The translations under genes were made by a program, and so were the position numbers. A DNA stretch of 64,000 bases from Bacillota bacterium (GTDB lineage Bacteria > Bacillota > DTU030 > DUMP01). Position 1 is the stretch's first letter; every line of letters begins with the position of its first letter. Under the pieces are notes generated by a model, which saw only the letters and a program-made list of their open reading frames with translations, was not told the DNA's origin and searched no databases. Below, one piece after another: positions 56,643 through 64,000 of the stretch. The DNA is taken from contig JASKKP010000007.1 of the NCBI GenBank assembly GCA_030154105.1, positions 1 to 64,000 of the forward strand, written 5' to 3'.

Positions 56643-59129
56643 GTGGCAGAAAAAACGGCCACCTTTAAGATCCTCAACATGGAGTGCGCCTCGTGCGCCG
56701 CCCGCATCGAAAAGAACCTGCACCGACTCCCCGGCGTAACCCAAGCCCACGTCAACTTTGCTTTAGAACAGGCCACGGTCCGGTATGACCCGGAAAAAAC
56801 CGACCCACGCCAGATACGCCGGGCCGTGGAAGCGGCAGGCTATAAACTCGCACCTAAAAAGCTGGAGCTTAAGATAAGCGGCATGGATTGCGCTTCGTGT
56901 GCCGCCCGTATCGAACGGGCCCTGGCCAAACTCGACGGGGTTGTCTCGGCCACGGTCAACTTTGCCTTGGAGCGGGCCACCCTCGAGTATTATCCTGAAG
57001 AGCTGACTCCTGAAGACATTAAACGGACCATCCGGATGGAAGGATACGAAGCTCAGGAAGCAGCCCTGCGTTTTGATGAGGACAGCGAAAAGCGGGCGCG
57101 AGAGAGGGAAATCCGCCGCCAAACGCAGCTTTTTGTCCTGGCCGCCGTTCTTTCCACGCCCCTCGTCTTCGTCATGCTTGCCGACCTCTTTAACTTCCCG
57201 GCTCCGCCGCTTCTTCGAAACAAAGTGTTCGAGTTCGCTTTAGCCACCCCAGTTCAGTTCGTCGCCGGCTACCAGTTTTACCGCGGTGCCGCCGTTACCC
57301 TAAGCCGCGGTTACGCCAACATGGACGTGCTCATCGCGCTGGGAACCTCGGCGGCGTACTTTTACAGCGTGGCCACCACCTTCTTTATTCCCGGGCACGT
57401 TTACTACGAAACCGGAGCCGTCATCATCGCCCTCATTATCCTCGGCCGCCTGCTCGAGGCGCGGGCCAAGGGGCGCACCTCGGAGGCTATCAAAAAGCTC
57501 ATGGGCCTGGCCGCCAAAACCGCCCGCGTAGTCCGGGGCGGGGAAGAGGTCGATATCCCTGTGGACGAAGTGCGCCAAGGGGATGTGGTAGTGGTGCGGC
57601 CGGGCGAAAAGATACCGGTGGACGGGATTATCCTTGAAGGAAGTTCGGCCATCGACGAGTCCATGCTCACCGGCGAAAGCCTGCCGGTGGACAAGAAGAG
57701 CGGCGATGAAGTAATAGGCGGCACCCTGAACAAGTACGGCACTTTCAAATTTCGTGCCACCCGCGTCGGGGCGGAGACGGCCCTCGCCCAGATCATCAAA
57801 ATTGTTGAGGAAGCGCAGGGTTCTAAGGCGCCCATCCAGCGCCTGGCCGACGTGATTTCCGGGTACTTTGTCCCTGCCGTAGTGCTCGTTGCCGTCATCA
57901 CTTTTGCCGGCTGGTACTTCTTCGGCGCCCCGGGAGACCTAGCCCGCGCCGTCATCAACTTTACGGCCGTGCTGGTCATCGCCTGCCCTTGTGCCCTCGG
58001 CCTGGCCACTCCCACGTCCATCATGGTCGGTACCGGCCGTGGAGCGGAAAACGGCATCCTGATAAAAGGCGGCGAGCATCTGGAGAAGGCCCATGCGACA
58101 GACGCGGTGGTTCTCGACAAGACGGGCACCATTACCAAAGGGGAGCCCGTCGTCACCGACGTCTTCGCCCTTCCCGGCTGGAAAGAGGACGAAATTCTCC
58201 TTCTCGCCGCCGGCGCAGAGCGCGGCTCCGAACATCCGCTGGGCGAAGCCATCGTGCGCGGCGCTAAGGCGAGAGGCCTCGATCTTCCCGAACCGCAAAA
58301 CTTCTCTACCGTTCCCGGGCGCGGTGTAGTTGCCCGCGTGCTAGGAAGGCAGGTGCAGGTAGGAAGCCGCCGCCTGCTCGAGGGCATGCCTCTCGACGCC
58401 CTCGCCGGAACGGTACAAAAACTCGAAAGCGAGGGAAAAACGGCCATGTTGGTGGCCATAGACGGTCGGGCCGCCGGAGTTATTGCCGTCGCCGATACGG
58501 TGAAGGAGAACGCCGCTCAGGCCATCGCCGCGCTCAAGCGCATGGGGATTAAGGTGATAATGCTCACCGGGGACAACCGGCGCACGGCCGAAGCCATTGC
58601 GCGCCAGGTGGGGATCGATCCGGACGATGTCCAGGCCGAGGTACTTCCCCAGGATAAAGCCCGGGAGGTGGAAAAACTGCGCCGCGCCGGCTACGTGGTG
58701 GCCATGGTAGGTGACGGCATCAACGATGCCCCCGCCCTCGCTACCGCCGACGTGGGCATCGCCATCGGTACCGGTGCGGATGTAGCCATCGAAGCAGCCG
58801 ACATCGCCCTCATTAGCGGCGACCTGCGAGGCGTCCCTGCGAGTATTCGGCTCAGCCGGGCCACCCTCCGCAACATTAAAGAAAACCTCTTCTGGGCGCT
58901 CATTTACAACGTTATCGGCGTTCCGGTAGCCGCGCTGGGCTATCTATCTCCCGTCCTGGCCGGGGCGGCCATGGCCTTGAGCTCGGTATCGGTGGTGAGC
59001 AACGCCCTTCGTCTGCGCAGCTTTGACCCTTACCGCGAGTTCCGCACCCTCCGGCGAGAGCCCTTCCGCGGCATACTGCCGGCACCTGCCGGCAAACCGG
59101 AGCGGGAAAAATCGCCCGAGAAAAAATAA
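56643..59129 (+). CDS. copA: P1B-type copper-translocating ATPase
   Basis: Exports Cu(I). Two N-terminal heavy-metal-associated domains carry MECASCA and MDCASCA in place of the common MxCxxC spacing seen elsewhere (the CxxC core is intact). The ATPase has the CPC membrane metal site (ACPCALG), phosphorylation site [15 protein letters not shown] and [11 protein letters not shown] use the GTG at 56643 (828 residues), 6 nt behind GGAGGGG; the frame is open to 56628. No CsoR, CopZ or CopY gene is adjacent. Confidence 0.95.
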   Translation: MAEKTATFKILNMECASCAARIEKNLHRLPGVTQAHVNFALEQATVRYDPEKTDPRQIRRAVEAAGYKLAPKKLELKISGMDCASCAARIERALAKLDGVVSATVNFALERATLEYYPEELTPEDIKRTIRMEGYEAQEAALRFDEDSEKRAREREIRRQTQLFVLAAVLSTPLVFVMLADLFNFPAPPLLRNKVFEFALATPVQFVAGYQFYRGAAVTLSRGYANMDVLIALGTSAAYFYSVATTFFIPGHVYYETGAVIIALIILGRLLEARAKGRTSEAIKKLMGLAAKTARVVRGGEEVDIPVDEVRQGDVVVVRPGEKIPVDGIILEGSSAIDESMLTGESLPVDKKSGDEVIGGTLNKYGTFKFRATRVGAETALAQIIKIVEEAQGSKAPIQRLADVISGYFVPAVVLVAVITFAGWYFFGAPGDLARAVINFTAVLVIACPCALGLATPTSIMVGTGRGAENGILIKGGEHLEKAHATDAVVLDKTGTITKGEPVVTDVFALPGWKEDEILLLAAGAERGSEHPLGEAIVRGAKARGLDLPEPQNFSTVPGRGVVARVLGRQVQVGSRRLLEGMPLDALAGTVQKLESEGKTAMLVAIDGRAAGVIAVADTVKENAAQAIAALKRMGIKVIMLTGDNRRTAEAIARQVGIDPDDVQAEVLPQDKAREVEKLRRAGYVVAMVGDGINDAPALATADVGIAIGTGADVAIEAADIALISGDLRGVPASIRLSRATLRNIKENLFWALIYNVIGVPVAALGYLSPVLAGAAMALSSVSVVSNALRLRSFDPYREFRTLRREPFRGILPAPAGKPEREKSPEKK

Positions 59130-59150
59130 GAACGCCCGCTTTTCAGGCGT
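59121..59150 (-). terminator. Terminator after the SPOR gene
   Basis: On the minus strand a short ACGCC/GGCGT stem with a 9-nt loop is followed by TTCTTATTTTTTC. It overlaps the last codons of copA on the other strand. Confidence 0.5.
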
Positions 59151-59181
59151 CCTTAGTCGTAAATTGCCCGTTCTCGGCCTG

Positions 59182-59991
59182 CTACTTCTCCAGTCCGGCA
59201 TACCAGCGGGCAAATTCCGCCACCGCCCGGCTTACCGCTTGTTCGCGCCCGGCGCCCTTTGCTCGGGCGGCCTGGGCCAGCTCACCCTCTATCCGGCGCA
59301 GGAGCCCCACGAGCTCTGCTTTGCCGCCGGCCGTATTTTCCGGCAGTTCTGCCGCCGCGGCCACCATACTTTTTACCTGGGCCTCTGCCTCGGCAGTCCG
59401 ACCTTCTTCGGCAGCCAGAAGCGTCTCGGCCAGGCCGCCGGCGACCTCCTGCACGAACTGGTAGTACTCCTTATCGGCCGCCGCATAATCTAGTTCCTTC
59501 GCCGCCAATACCTTCGTGACCACCACGGGCCGTACCTTGTCCTCGGTATACCTCTCCTTAAGCGCTTCGGCCCGCTGGCGCCCAAAAAAGCTACCGGCGC
59601 GCACCTGAATTAGATTGCCGGCGGCAACCTGCTCTGCCGGCCAGCCCTGCTTTTTAATGGCGTCCACCAGGCGGTCGGCGTTGGCCTTTTGGCTAAAGGC
59701 TCCTACCTGCACCTCAAAGATCGTGAGCTCGGGCAACTCCACCTTCCCGCCCGATTGGGGCGGCGGTGCGGGCGCCTCCGGGTTCGTAGGCGCCGGAGAC
59801 GCCGGTTGGGCCTGGGAAGCCGGCGGCTGGGGCGACTTAACCGCCGTGGTTTGCCGGAAAAGATAAGAGCCGAAGAAATAACCCAGGGCCACTGCACAAA
59901 CGGCAGCCACGAGAAACTGCACCAGGCACCCTGCCCCGCCGCTCGAGCGTTTCGGTTCCGGACGGTGTACGCGGCGCCCTCCCATGCCCAT
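59182..59991 (-). CDS. SPOR-domain membrane protein
   Basis: One N-terminal membrane helix (about 20-45), a Pro/Ala-rich linker (about 50-85) and a SPOR domain (about 88-160, with FEVQVGAFSQKANAD and NLIQVRAGSF) that binds denuded glycan strands. The C-terminal 100 residues are helical and unrecognised. Probably outer-surface and linked to division or sporulation. Divergent from the MFS gene. Confidence 0.85.
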   Translation of the reverse strand: MGMGGRRVHRPEPKRSSGGAGCLVQFLVAAVCAVALGYFFGSYLFRQTTAVKSPQPPASQAQPASPAPTNPEAPAPPPQSGGKVELPELTIFEVQVGAFSQKANADRLVDAIKKQGWPAEQVAAGNLIQVRAGSFFGRQRAEALKERYTEDKVRPVVVTKVLAAKELDYAAADKEYYQFVQEVAGGLAETLLAAEEGRTAEAEAQVKSMVAAAAELPENTAGGKAELVGLLRRIEGELAQAARAKGAGREQAVSRAVAEFARWYAGLEK

Positions 59992-60114
59992 TCCCCGCTT
60001 TCTCCCATATTGTCACTAAGACTATTCGCCCCCCGGGCAGAAATTCCTCCCAGCGTAAAGGCCTTCTCCAGCGGGAACATTAAGTACTGTAACTTTGCCC
60101 CGAGGAGCTTGAAT

Positions 60115-61383
60115 ATGCACGGCAAAACGCTAAGAAGCTTCGCCGCTTTATGTATCGTGCCCTTCATCCTCGTCCTCAGCAATTCCCTTCTCATTCCCGT
60201 GCTGCCGCAAATTCAAAAAGCGCTCAACTTAACCCTCTTTCAAGCGGGGCTGATCATTACGGCCTTCTCTCTTACCGCCGGCCTCGTCATTCCCTTTGCC
60301 GGCTACCTTTCCGACCGCGTGGGGCGCAAGGCGGTTATGGTTGCCGCCCTCGCCGTTTTCGGCCTGGGCGGCGTTCTGGCCGGGGTGGCGGGCTGGCTAT
60401 CTCCGCGAGCTTTCCCCTGGATCTTGGCCGGCCGCGTCCTCCAAGGTATTGGGGGTGGAGGTACCTACCAACTGGCCATGGCGCTGGCCGGCGATATGTT
60501 CACCGACCGCGAACGAAGCCGTGCCCTCGGCTACCTGGAGGGAGCCAACGGGCTGGGGAAGGTAGTAGCTCCGCTTTTAGGCTCCGCCGCCGCCCTCATC
60601 GTTTGGTTTGCACCCTTTTTCGTGTACGGCCTCCTGGCCTGGCCGGCCGCCTTGCTCGTATGGTTTATCTGTACCGAACCCCCTCTGCCAACCCCACCGC
60701 CGGGAAGCACCTACCTGGAAGACTTAAGGAGCGTTCTGGCCAAACGCGGGCGGGGCCTGGCTATTTCCTTCCTGGCCGGCTTCCTCGGCCTGTTCCTTCT
60801 TTTCGGGCTCTTAAGCTACCTGGCCGACGTCTTGGAGAAACGCCTGGGGATTAGAGGCTTTAGCCGCGGGCTCCTCGTGGCCGTCCCGGTTCTGGCTCTC
60901 ACCATCACCTCGTCTACCACAGGAGTGTACTTGCAAAAGCACTTGGAAGAGCGGCTTAAGCCCGTCCTTCTCCTCGGGCTCGCTTTGGTAGCCGTTTCGC
61001 TGGTCGCCTTGGCCGCCGTCCCGTCCGGCCTCCTCTTTCTTTTTCCCTTAACTGCCGCCGGAGTGGGCACCGGCCTTTTTCTCCCCGGGCTTAACCTTCT
61101 TATCACCAGCGCCGCCGAAGGCGAGCGCGGGCTGGTTACCGCCCTGTACGGTACGGTCCGCTTTTTTGGGGCCGCTCTGGGCCCCCCGGCCCTGGGCTTA
61201 GGCTTAAAGTTCGGCCGCTTTCCCCTTTTCCTCGGAGCAGCGGCAGCCACTGGCCTGGTCCTCTTCCTGGCTTGGCTCCTCATCAAGGTAAACGAAATGT
61301 TGCCGCAACATCTGGCAAAGAACCCCGGGGATGAAGGTTCGGCCGCCGGTCAGAATAAGAAGAGGAAAAGCACAAGGAGGTAA
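60115..61383 (+). CDS. MFS-family efflux transporter
   Basis: 422 residues with about 12 helices and the MFS motif A GYLSDRVGRKAVM between helices 2 and 3, plus GRVLQGIGGGG in helix 4, typical of drug/H+ antiporters. I use the ATG at 60115, 7 nt behind GAGGAG; the frame is open far upstream but that part overlaps the SPOR gene and is not membrane-like. Substrate unknown. A small gene follows 6 nt later. Confidence 0.88.
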   Translation: MHGKTLRSFAALCIVPFILVLSNSLLIPVLPQIQKALNLTLFQAGLIITAFSLTAGLVIPFAGYLSDRVGRKAVMVAALAVFGLGGVLAGVAGWLSPRAFPWILAGRVLQGIGGGGTYQLAMALAGDMFTDRERSRALGYLEGANGLGKVVAPLLGSAAALIVWFAPFFVYGLLAWPAALLVWFICTEPPLPTPPPGSTYLEDLRSVLAKRGRGLAISFLAGFLGLFLLFGLLSYLADVLEKRLGIRGFSRGLLVAVPVLALTITSSTTGVYLQKHLEERLKPVLLLGLALVAVSLVALAAVPSGLLFLFPLTAAGVGTGLFLPGLNLLITSAAEGERGLVTALYGTVRFFGAALGPPALGLGLKFGRFPLFLGAAAATGLVLFLAWLLIKVNEMLPQHLAKNPGDEGSAAGQNKKRKSTRR

Positions 61384-61389
61384 AGCCCG

Positions 61390-61809
61390 GTGACGAAAAA
61401 TGAAAAGGAGACCGCCAAGAATAAGTTTTTTGCCCCGGCGACCCGTGGCGAGGAAGAAGATATGTTTGGCCAAGCCGCCCTCACCGACGGCGACCGTTTC
61501 GGCGAGCTCATCCCCAGCCTGCACGCCTGGATGCCGCCCGAGGCTATGCGGGAACGGGTTAAATACATGGAGGAGGTGACGCAAAACTTGGCCCGGAAAG
61601 AAGAAGAGGCACGCCAGAAGTCTAAGAGGCTGGACGTTCCTCCCTGGCCGACCGCTCAGTCCGACCAAGAAGCCTATGCCGCCCAGGCCGCCGCCCCGCC
61701 GGAGAGGGCAAGGGGGGTTCCGGCCGGCAAGGAGTTCCTCGACGAATACGGCAAAGAGCTCCGGGCACCGCAGGGAAAGAAGGCAAATCACAAGCAGCCG
61801 GCAGGTTGA
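61390..61809 (+). CDS. Small charged hypothetical protein
   Basis: 139 residues, no membrane helix, rich in Glu, Lys, Gln and Ala, with a likely coiled segment around 55-80 (MRERVKYMEEVTQNLARKEE). GTG start behind AAGGAGG. It follows the MFS gene by 6 nt and is closed by a terminator, so it is a genuine member of that operon. Not recognised; no function proposed. Confidence 0.65.
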   Translation: MTKNEKETAKNKFFAPATRGEEEDMFGQAALTDGDRFGELIPSLHAWMPPEAMRERVKYMEEVTQNLARKEEEARQKSKRLDVPPWPTAQSDQEAYAAQAAAPPERARGVPAGKEFLDEYGKELRAPQGKKANHKQPAG

Positions 61810-61818
61810 TAAAGCTCG

Positions 61819-61845
61819 GCGCCGCGGTGCGGCGCTTTTTCTCTT
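61819..61845 (+). terminator. Terminator after the small charged protein gene
   Basis: A perfect 7-bp stem GCGCCGC/GCGGCGC (61819-61825 and 61829-61835) with a 3-nt loop is followed by TTTTTCTCTTTT on the plus strand. It ends the MFS operon. Confidence 0.9.
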
Positions 61846-62307
61846 TTAGATGATGCCCAGGGCCTTGAGTACGTCTAGGAGCACGGCCGTAAGCCCCGCC
61901 GCCATTACCGGCCCCACCGGGATTCCGCCGAAAAAGGCAATGGAGACGAGGGAGCCCAGTACCACCCCGGCGGCCACCCGCGGCTCGAGTTGTAAGAGAT
62001 CCACCCCCTTGTGGTTCATTATCGAAGACATGGTACCGCCCAGGACGGCTACCAGGCCTACCGGCGAAAGCAGGGTAGCGACCACGTCGGCAAAGCGTAA
62101 ATCGCCCCGGACCAGCGGCGCCAGCACGGCCGTGGTGAGAAAGAAGAGCCCGAGAAAGATGCCGTGCCGGCATAGGAACGAGATACCTTCCTGCCCCGGC
62201 AGGACGGCCAGGGCCAGGACAAAGGCCGTGGCGCCGCCCAAGATCTTGTTTCCTGTGGCCAGGGCGGCAGCCATAATTAAGACCACCAGGATGACGCCGT
62301 CGCGCAT
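61846..62307 (-). CDS. DUF441 (UPF0756) membrane protein
   Basis: 153 residues with four hydrophobic helices; GLVAVLGGTMSSIMNHKGVDLL and GSLVSIAFFGGIPVGPVMAAGL match DUF441. ATG start behind GGGAGGGAG. Function unknown. Divergent from the solute-binding protein gene. Confidence 0.88.
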   Translation of the reverse strand: MRDGVILVVLIMAAALATGNKILGGATAFVLALAVLPGQEGISFLCRHGIFLGLFFLTTAVLAPLVRGDLRFADVVATLLSPVGLVAVLGGTMSSIMNHKGVDLLQLEPRVAAGVVLGSLVSIAFFGGIPVGPVMAAGLTAVLLDVLKALGII

Positions 62308-62430
62308 GGCTTCTCCCTCCCTTCCTTGCTAACAGCATATGCCTCCCTGGGTTGGTGAATGTTCCCACGCACCTTTTGGAAGATAAGCTTATATGCTGCT
62401 TGCGGCAAAACTTGAAGGGAGGTTGAGAAA

Positions 62431-63417
62431 GTGAGGCGTTTTCTCATCGTCTTCCTGGTGTTTATCCTCGCGGCCGGGATGCTGGTTTCGAGTGGCTGCA
62501 CCGGAAAGCCCCCGACCGCCGCGGCACCCAGGATCCGGCTGGCCGACCAGTTTGGATTGGGCTATGCGCCCTTAACCATCATGCTGGAGAAGAAGTTGCT
62601 GGAGAAGCATCTACCGGGAATTCAAATTGAACGCAAAAAGTTCGGTTCCGGCAGCGCCGTGCGCGAGGCGATGATCGCCGGCGATCTCGATGTGGGCTTT
62701 ATGGGTATCCCGCCCTTTTTAGTGGGCTGGGACAAAGGAGTGGACTGGAAAATTGCCGGTGCTCTGGACAGCATGCCGCTCCTTCTCCTAACGTACCGGG
62801 AAGAAGTAAAAGGGATCAAGGACCTGAGGCCTAAGGATAAGGTTGCCCTGCCCGGCCCCGGGTCCAACCAGCACATCCTTCTCGCCATGGCGGCGGAAAA
62901 AGAGTTAGGGGACGCCCGGGCGCTGGACGAGATCATTGTGGCCATGCCCCACCCGGACGCCGCCACCGCGCTCCTCAGCCGGCAGGACATCACCTGCTAC
63001 TACGGGGCCCCGCCGTACCAGTACGAACTTCTCCACCAACCGGGGATAAGGCAGATCGGCGACGGGTTTACGGCCTTCGGCGAACCCTTTTCTTACATCG
63101 TCGCCGTAGCCGCCGGCAAGTTCTACCGCGAGCAGCCCCAAATCTACCGGGCCTTTTGCGCCGCCCTGGAGGAAAGCCTTAACTTTATCCGGGCCAACCC
63201 AGAGGAGGCGGCCGATATCCTGGCCCGGGTGGAAAAAACCGTTCCCGCCGCCACCTACAAAGAACACCTCACCTGGCCGGGCACAAACTGGGACATTACT
63301 CCTCGCGGCATCATGCGCTATGCCAGGTACATGCAGGAAGCAGGCTACATCAAAAAAACTCCCGCCTCCTGGCAGGAAGTCACTTATCCCAACCTCCATG
63401 CGCTCAAAGGCAGTTGA
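62431..63417 (+). CDS. ABC-transporter solute-binding lipoprotein (NMT1/SsuA-like)
   Basis: Signal peptide with a SSGC lipobox, then a periplasmic-binding-protein fold of the NMT1/sulfonate/thiamine-precursor class (ADQFGLGYAPLTIMLEK, then GDLDVGFMGIPPFLVGWDKG). 328 residues, GTG start behind GGGAGG. No permease or ATPase gene accompanies it, so its transporter must lie elsewhere. The ligand cannot be named. Confidence 0.85.
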   Translation: MRRFLIVFLVFILAAGMLVSSGCTGKPPTAAAPRIRLADQFGLGYAPLTIMLEKKLLEKHLPGIQIERKKFGSGSAVREAMIAGDLDVGFMGIPPFLVGWDKGVDWKIAGALDSMPLLLLTYREEVKGIKDLRPKDKVALPGPGSNQHILLAMAAEKELGDARALDEIIVAMPHPDAATALLSRQDITCYYGAPPYQYELLHQPGIRQIGDGFTAFGEPFSYIVAVAAGKFYREQPQIYRAFCAALEESLNFIRANPEEAADILARVEKTVPAATYKEHLTWPGTNWDITPRGIMRYARYMQEAGYIKKTPASWQEVTYPNLHALKGS

Positions 63418-63494
63418 TTCCAATAAAAGGAAAAAAGTTCCTTGCATATTTGACCATGGACATGAAAGAATAACGGCGTAAACTTCCTTTTGCC

Positions 63495-63537
63495 AAGAAA
63501 GAACGGCCGGAGGAAAAGGGTGGCCGTTCTTTCTTTT
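63495..63537 (+). terminator. Terminator after the solute-binding protein gene
   Basis: A perfect 14-bp stem (63495-63508 and 63522-63535) with a 13-nt loop. T content in the 3' arm and just beyond is moderate. It isolates the spore-protein gene downstream. Confidence 0.75.
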
Positions 63538-63617
63538 CATGGGACTTAAGGGAAGAAATTATCATCATAAGCGGTATCGCTTCGGTCAAAATAAGAACGA
63601 AAGGAGGTGAACCGTAA

Positions 63618-63869
63618 ATGGCAAGAGGAAGTTACAACCGTTCTCGCGGCGCGGCGCACGTTGTTCCGGAAGCCTGGAACGCGATGAACAACTGGAAGTA
63701 CGAGGTTGCTCGTGAGCTCGGTGTGGATACCCAGATTCAGAACGGCTACTGGGGCAACGTGGCTTCGCGCGACGCCGGCGCCGTCGGTGGTCACATGGTC
63801 CGGAAGATGATCGAAATGGCTGAGTCGCAACTGAGTGGGAAGGCTGCTGGCCCAACGACCACCCGGTAA
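63618..63869 (+). CDS. Alpha/beta-type small acid-soluble spore protein
   Basis: DNA-binding spore protein of 83 residues that protects DNA in the dormant core. The two family signatures are present: KYEVARELGV around residue 27 and NGYWGNVASRDAGAVGGHMVRKMI at 42-65; the germination-protease site is in the first of these. A perfect AAGGAGGTGA ribosome site precedes the ATG. It shows that the organism makes endospores; a forespore sigma-G promoter is expected upstream but I could not identify it. Confidence 0.95.
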   Translation: MARGSYNRSRGAAHVVPEAWNAMNNWKYEVARELGVDTQIQNGYWGNVASRDAGAVGGHMVRKMIEMAESQLSGKAAGPTTTR

Positions 63870-63924
63870 CGCGACACGTACGACGGGGTTTTCAAGGTAA
63901 CAACCTTGCACCGAAATATAAAAA

Positions 63925-63947
63925 GGGCCTCTCACCCGGGGAGGCCC
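63925..63947 (+). terminator. Hairpin after the spore-protein gene
   Basis: GGGCCTC/GAGGCCC stem (63925-63931 and 63941-63947) with a 9-nt loop, followed by GTTCATCTT. A likely but T-poor terminator. Nothing further is recognised up to 64000. Confidence 0.5.
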
Positions 63948-64000
63948 GTTCATCTTGCTAGACGCTGTCCGTTCCAGGTTTTTGCCTGAAGCGCTGCCTT

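Noticed and set aside
57404-58459. A 351-codon minus-strand frame inside copA
   Set aside because: Antisense to catalytic motifs of copA and Ser/Arg/Thr-rich without domain features, so a shadow frame.
59689-60114. N-terminal extension of the MFS frame
   Set aside because: It overlaps the SPOR gene in antisense and is Arg-rich; the ATG at 60115 has a good ribosome site and starts the first membrane helix.
63418-63617. Sigma-G promoter for the spore-protein gene
   Set aside because: TGCATA and CATCATA strings occur but not at the 17-18 nt spacing required, so no confident call.

Overview
The window reads as chromosome of a high-GC, anaerobic, endospore-forming Firmicute of the clostridial/Moorella-Peptococcaceae type. 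This rests on an alpha/beta small acid-soluble spore protein, a CggR-controlled glycolysis operon next to sigma-54, Min and Mre cell-shape loci, two HydABC-type [FeFe]-hydrogenase operons, an Rnf complex and a membrane pyrophosphatase. No rRNA, tRNA, CRISPR array or insertion sequence was recognised. Almost every gene up to about 56 kb lies on the minus strand, so operons there read from high to low coordinates.

Layout. 0.1-4.6 kb: hydC-hydB-hydA operon (hydrogenase 1) with its own promoter and a Rex-like site. 4.9-7.3 kb: hppA and secG. 7.4-16.2 kb: rpoN, cggR, gap, pgk, tpiA, gpmI, eno. 16.3-20.1 kb: a PHP phosphoesterase, rapZ, yvcK and whiA. 20.2-30.9 kb: accessory genes, including a HAD phosphatase, NlpC/P60 and amidase-domain wall enzymes, a PrcB/Gmad2 envelope protein, an HpaI-type aldolase, a soluble chemoreceptor with a Rossmann domain, a GNAT, an SDR, an ArsR/radical-SAM pair and a DUF362-ferredoxin. 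30.9-40.7 kb: cell shape and division (maf, radC, mreBCD, mrdA, minCDE, rodA). 40.2-46.8 kb: rnfCDEAB followed by apbE, a NusG-II protein and a Gx transporter, with no rnfG. 47.1-48.1 kb: a DUF4160/DUF2442 pair bracketed by two ~91-bp direct repeats. 48.1-56.4 kb: a ten-gene hydrogenase 2 operon that mixes HydABC subunits with regulatory proteins (two DRTGG, an RsbW-like ATPase, a degenerate hydrogenase, a PHP protein, an HATPase). 56.6-64 kb: copA, a SPOR protein, an MFS exporter, a small charged protein, DUF441, an orphan solute-binding lipoprotein and the spore protein gene.

How it fits together. The two hydrogenases should exchange electrons among H2, ferredoxin and NAD(P)H. Rnf would couple reduced ferredoxin to NAD+ while pumping ions, and the membrane pyrophosphatase adds to the same ion gradient. 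HydB1 has lost the acidic residue that in NuoF disfavours NADPH, so the paralogues may serve different nicotinamide pools. The hydrogenase 2 operon appears to carry its own sensing module.

Most worth checking: the sensory module in the hydrogenase 2 operon, the Rossmann-chemoreceptor fusion, the Rnf cluster without rnfG, the HydB1 cofactor-site changes, and the repeat-bracketed DUF4160/DUF2442 pair.
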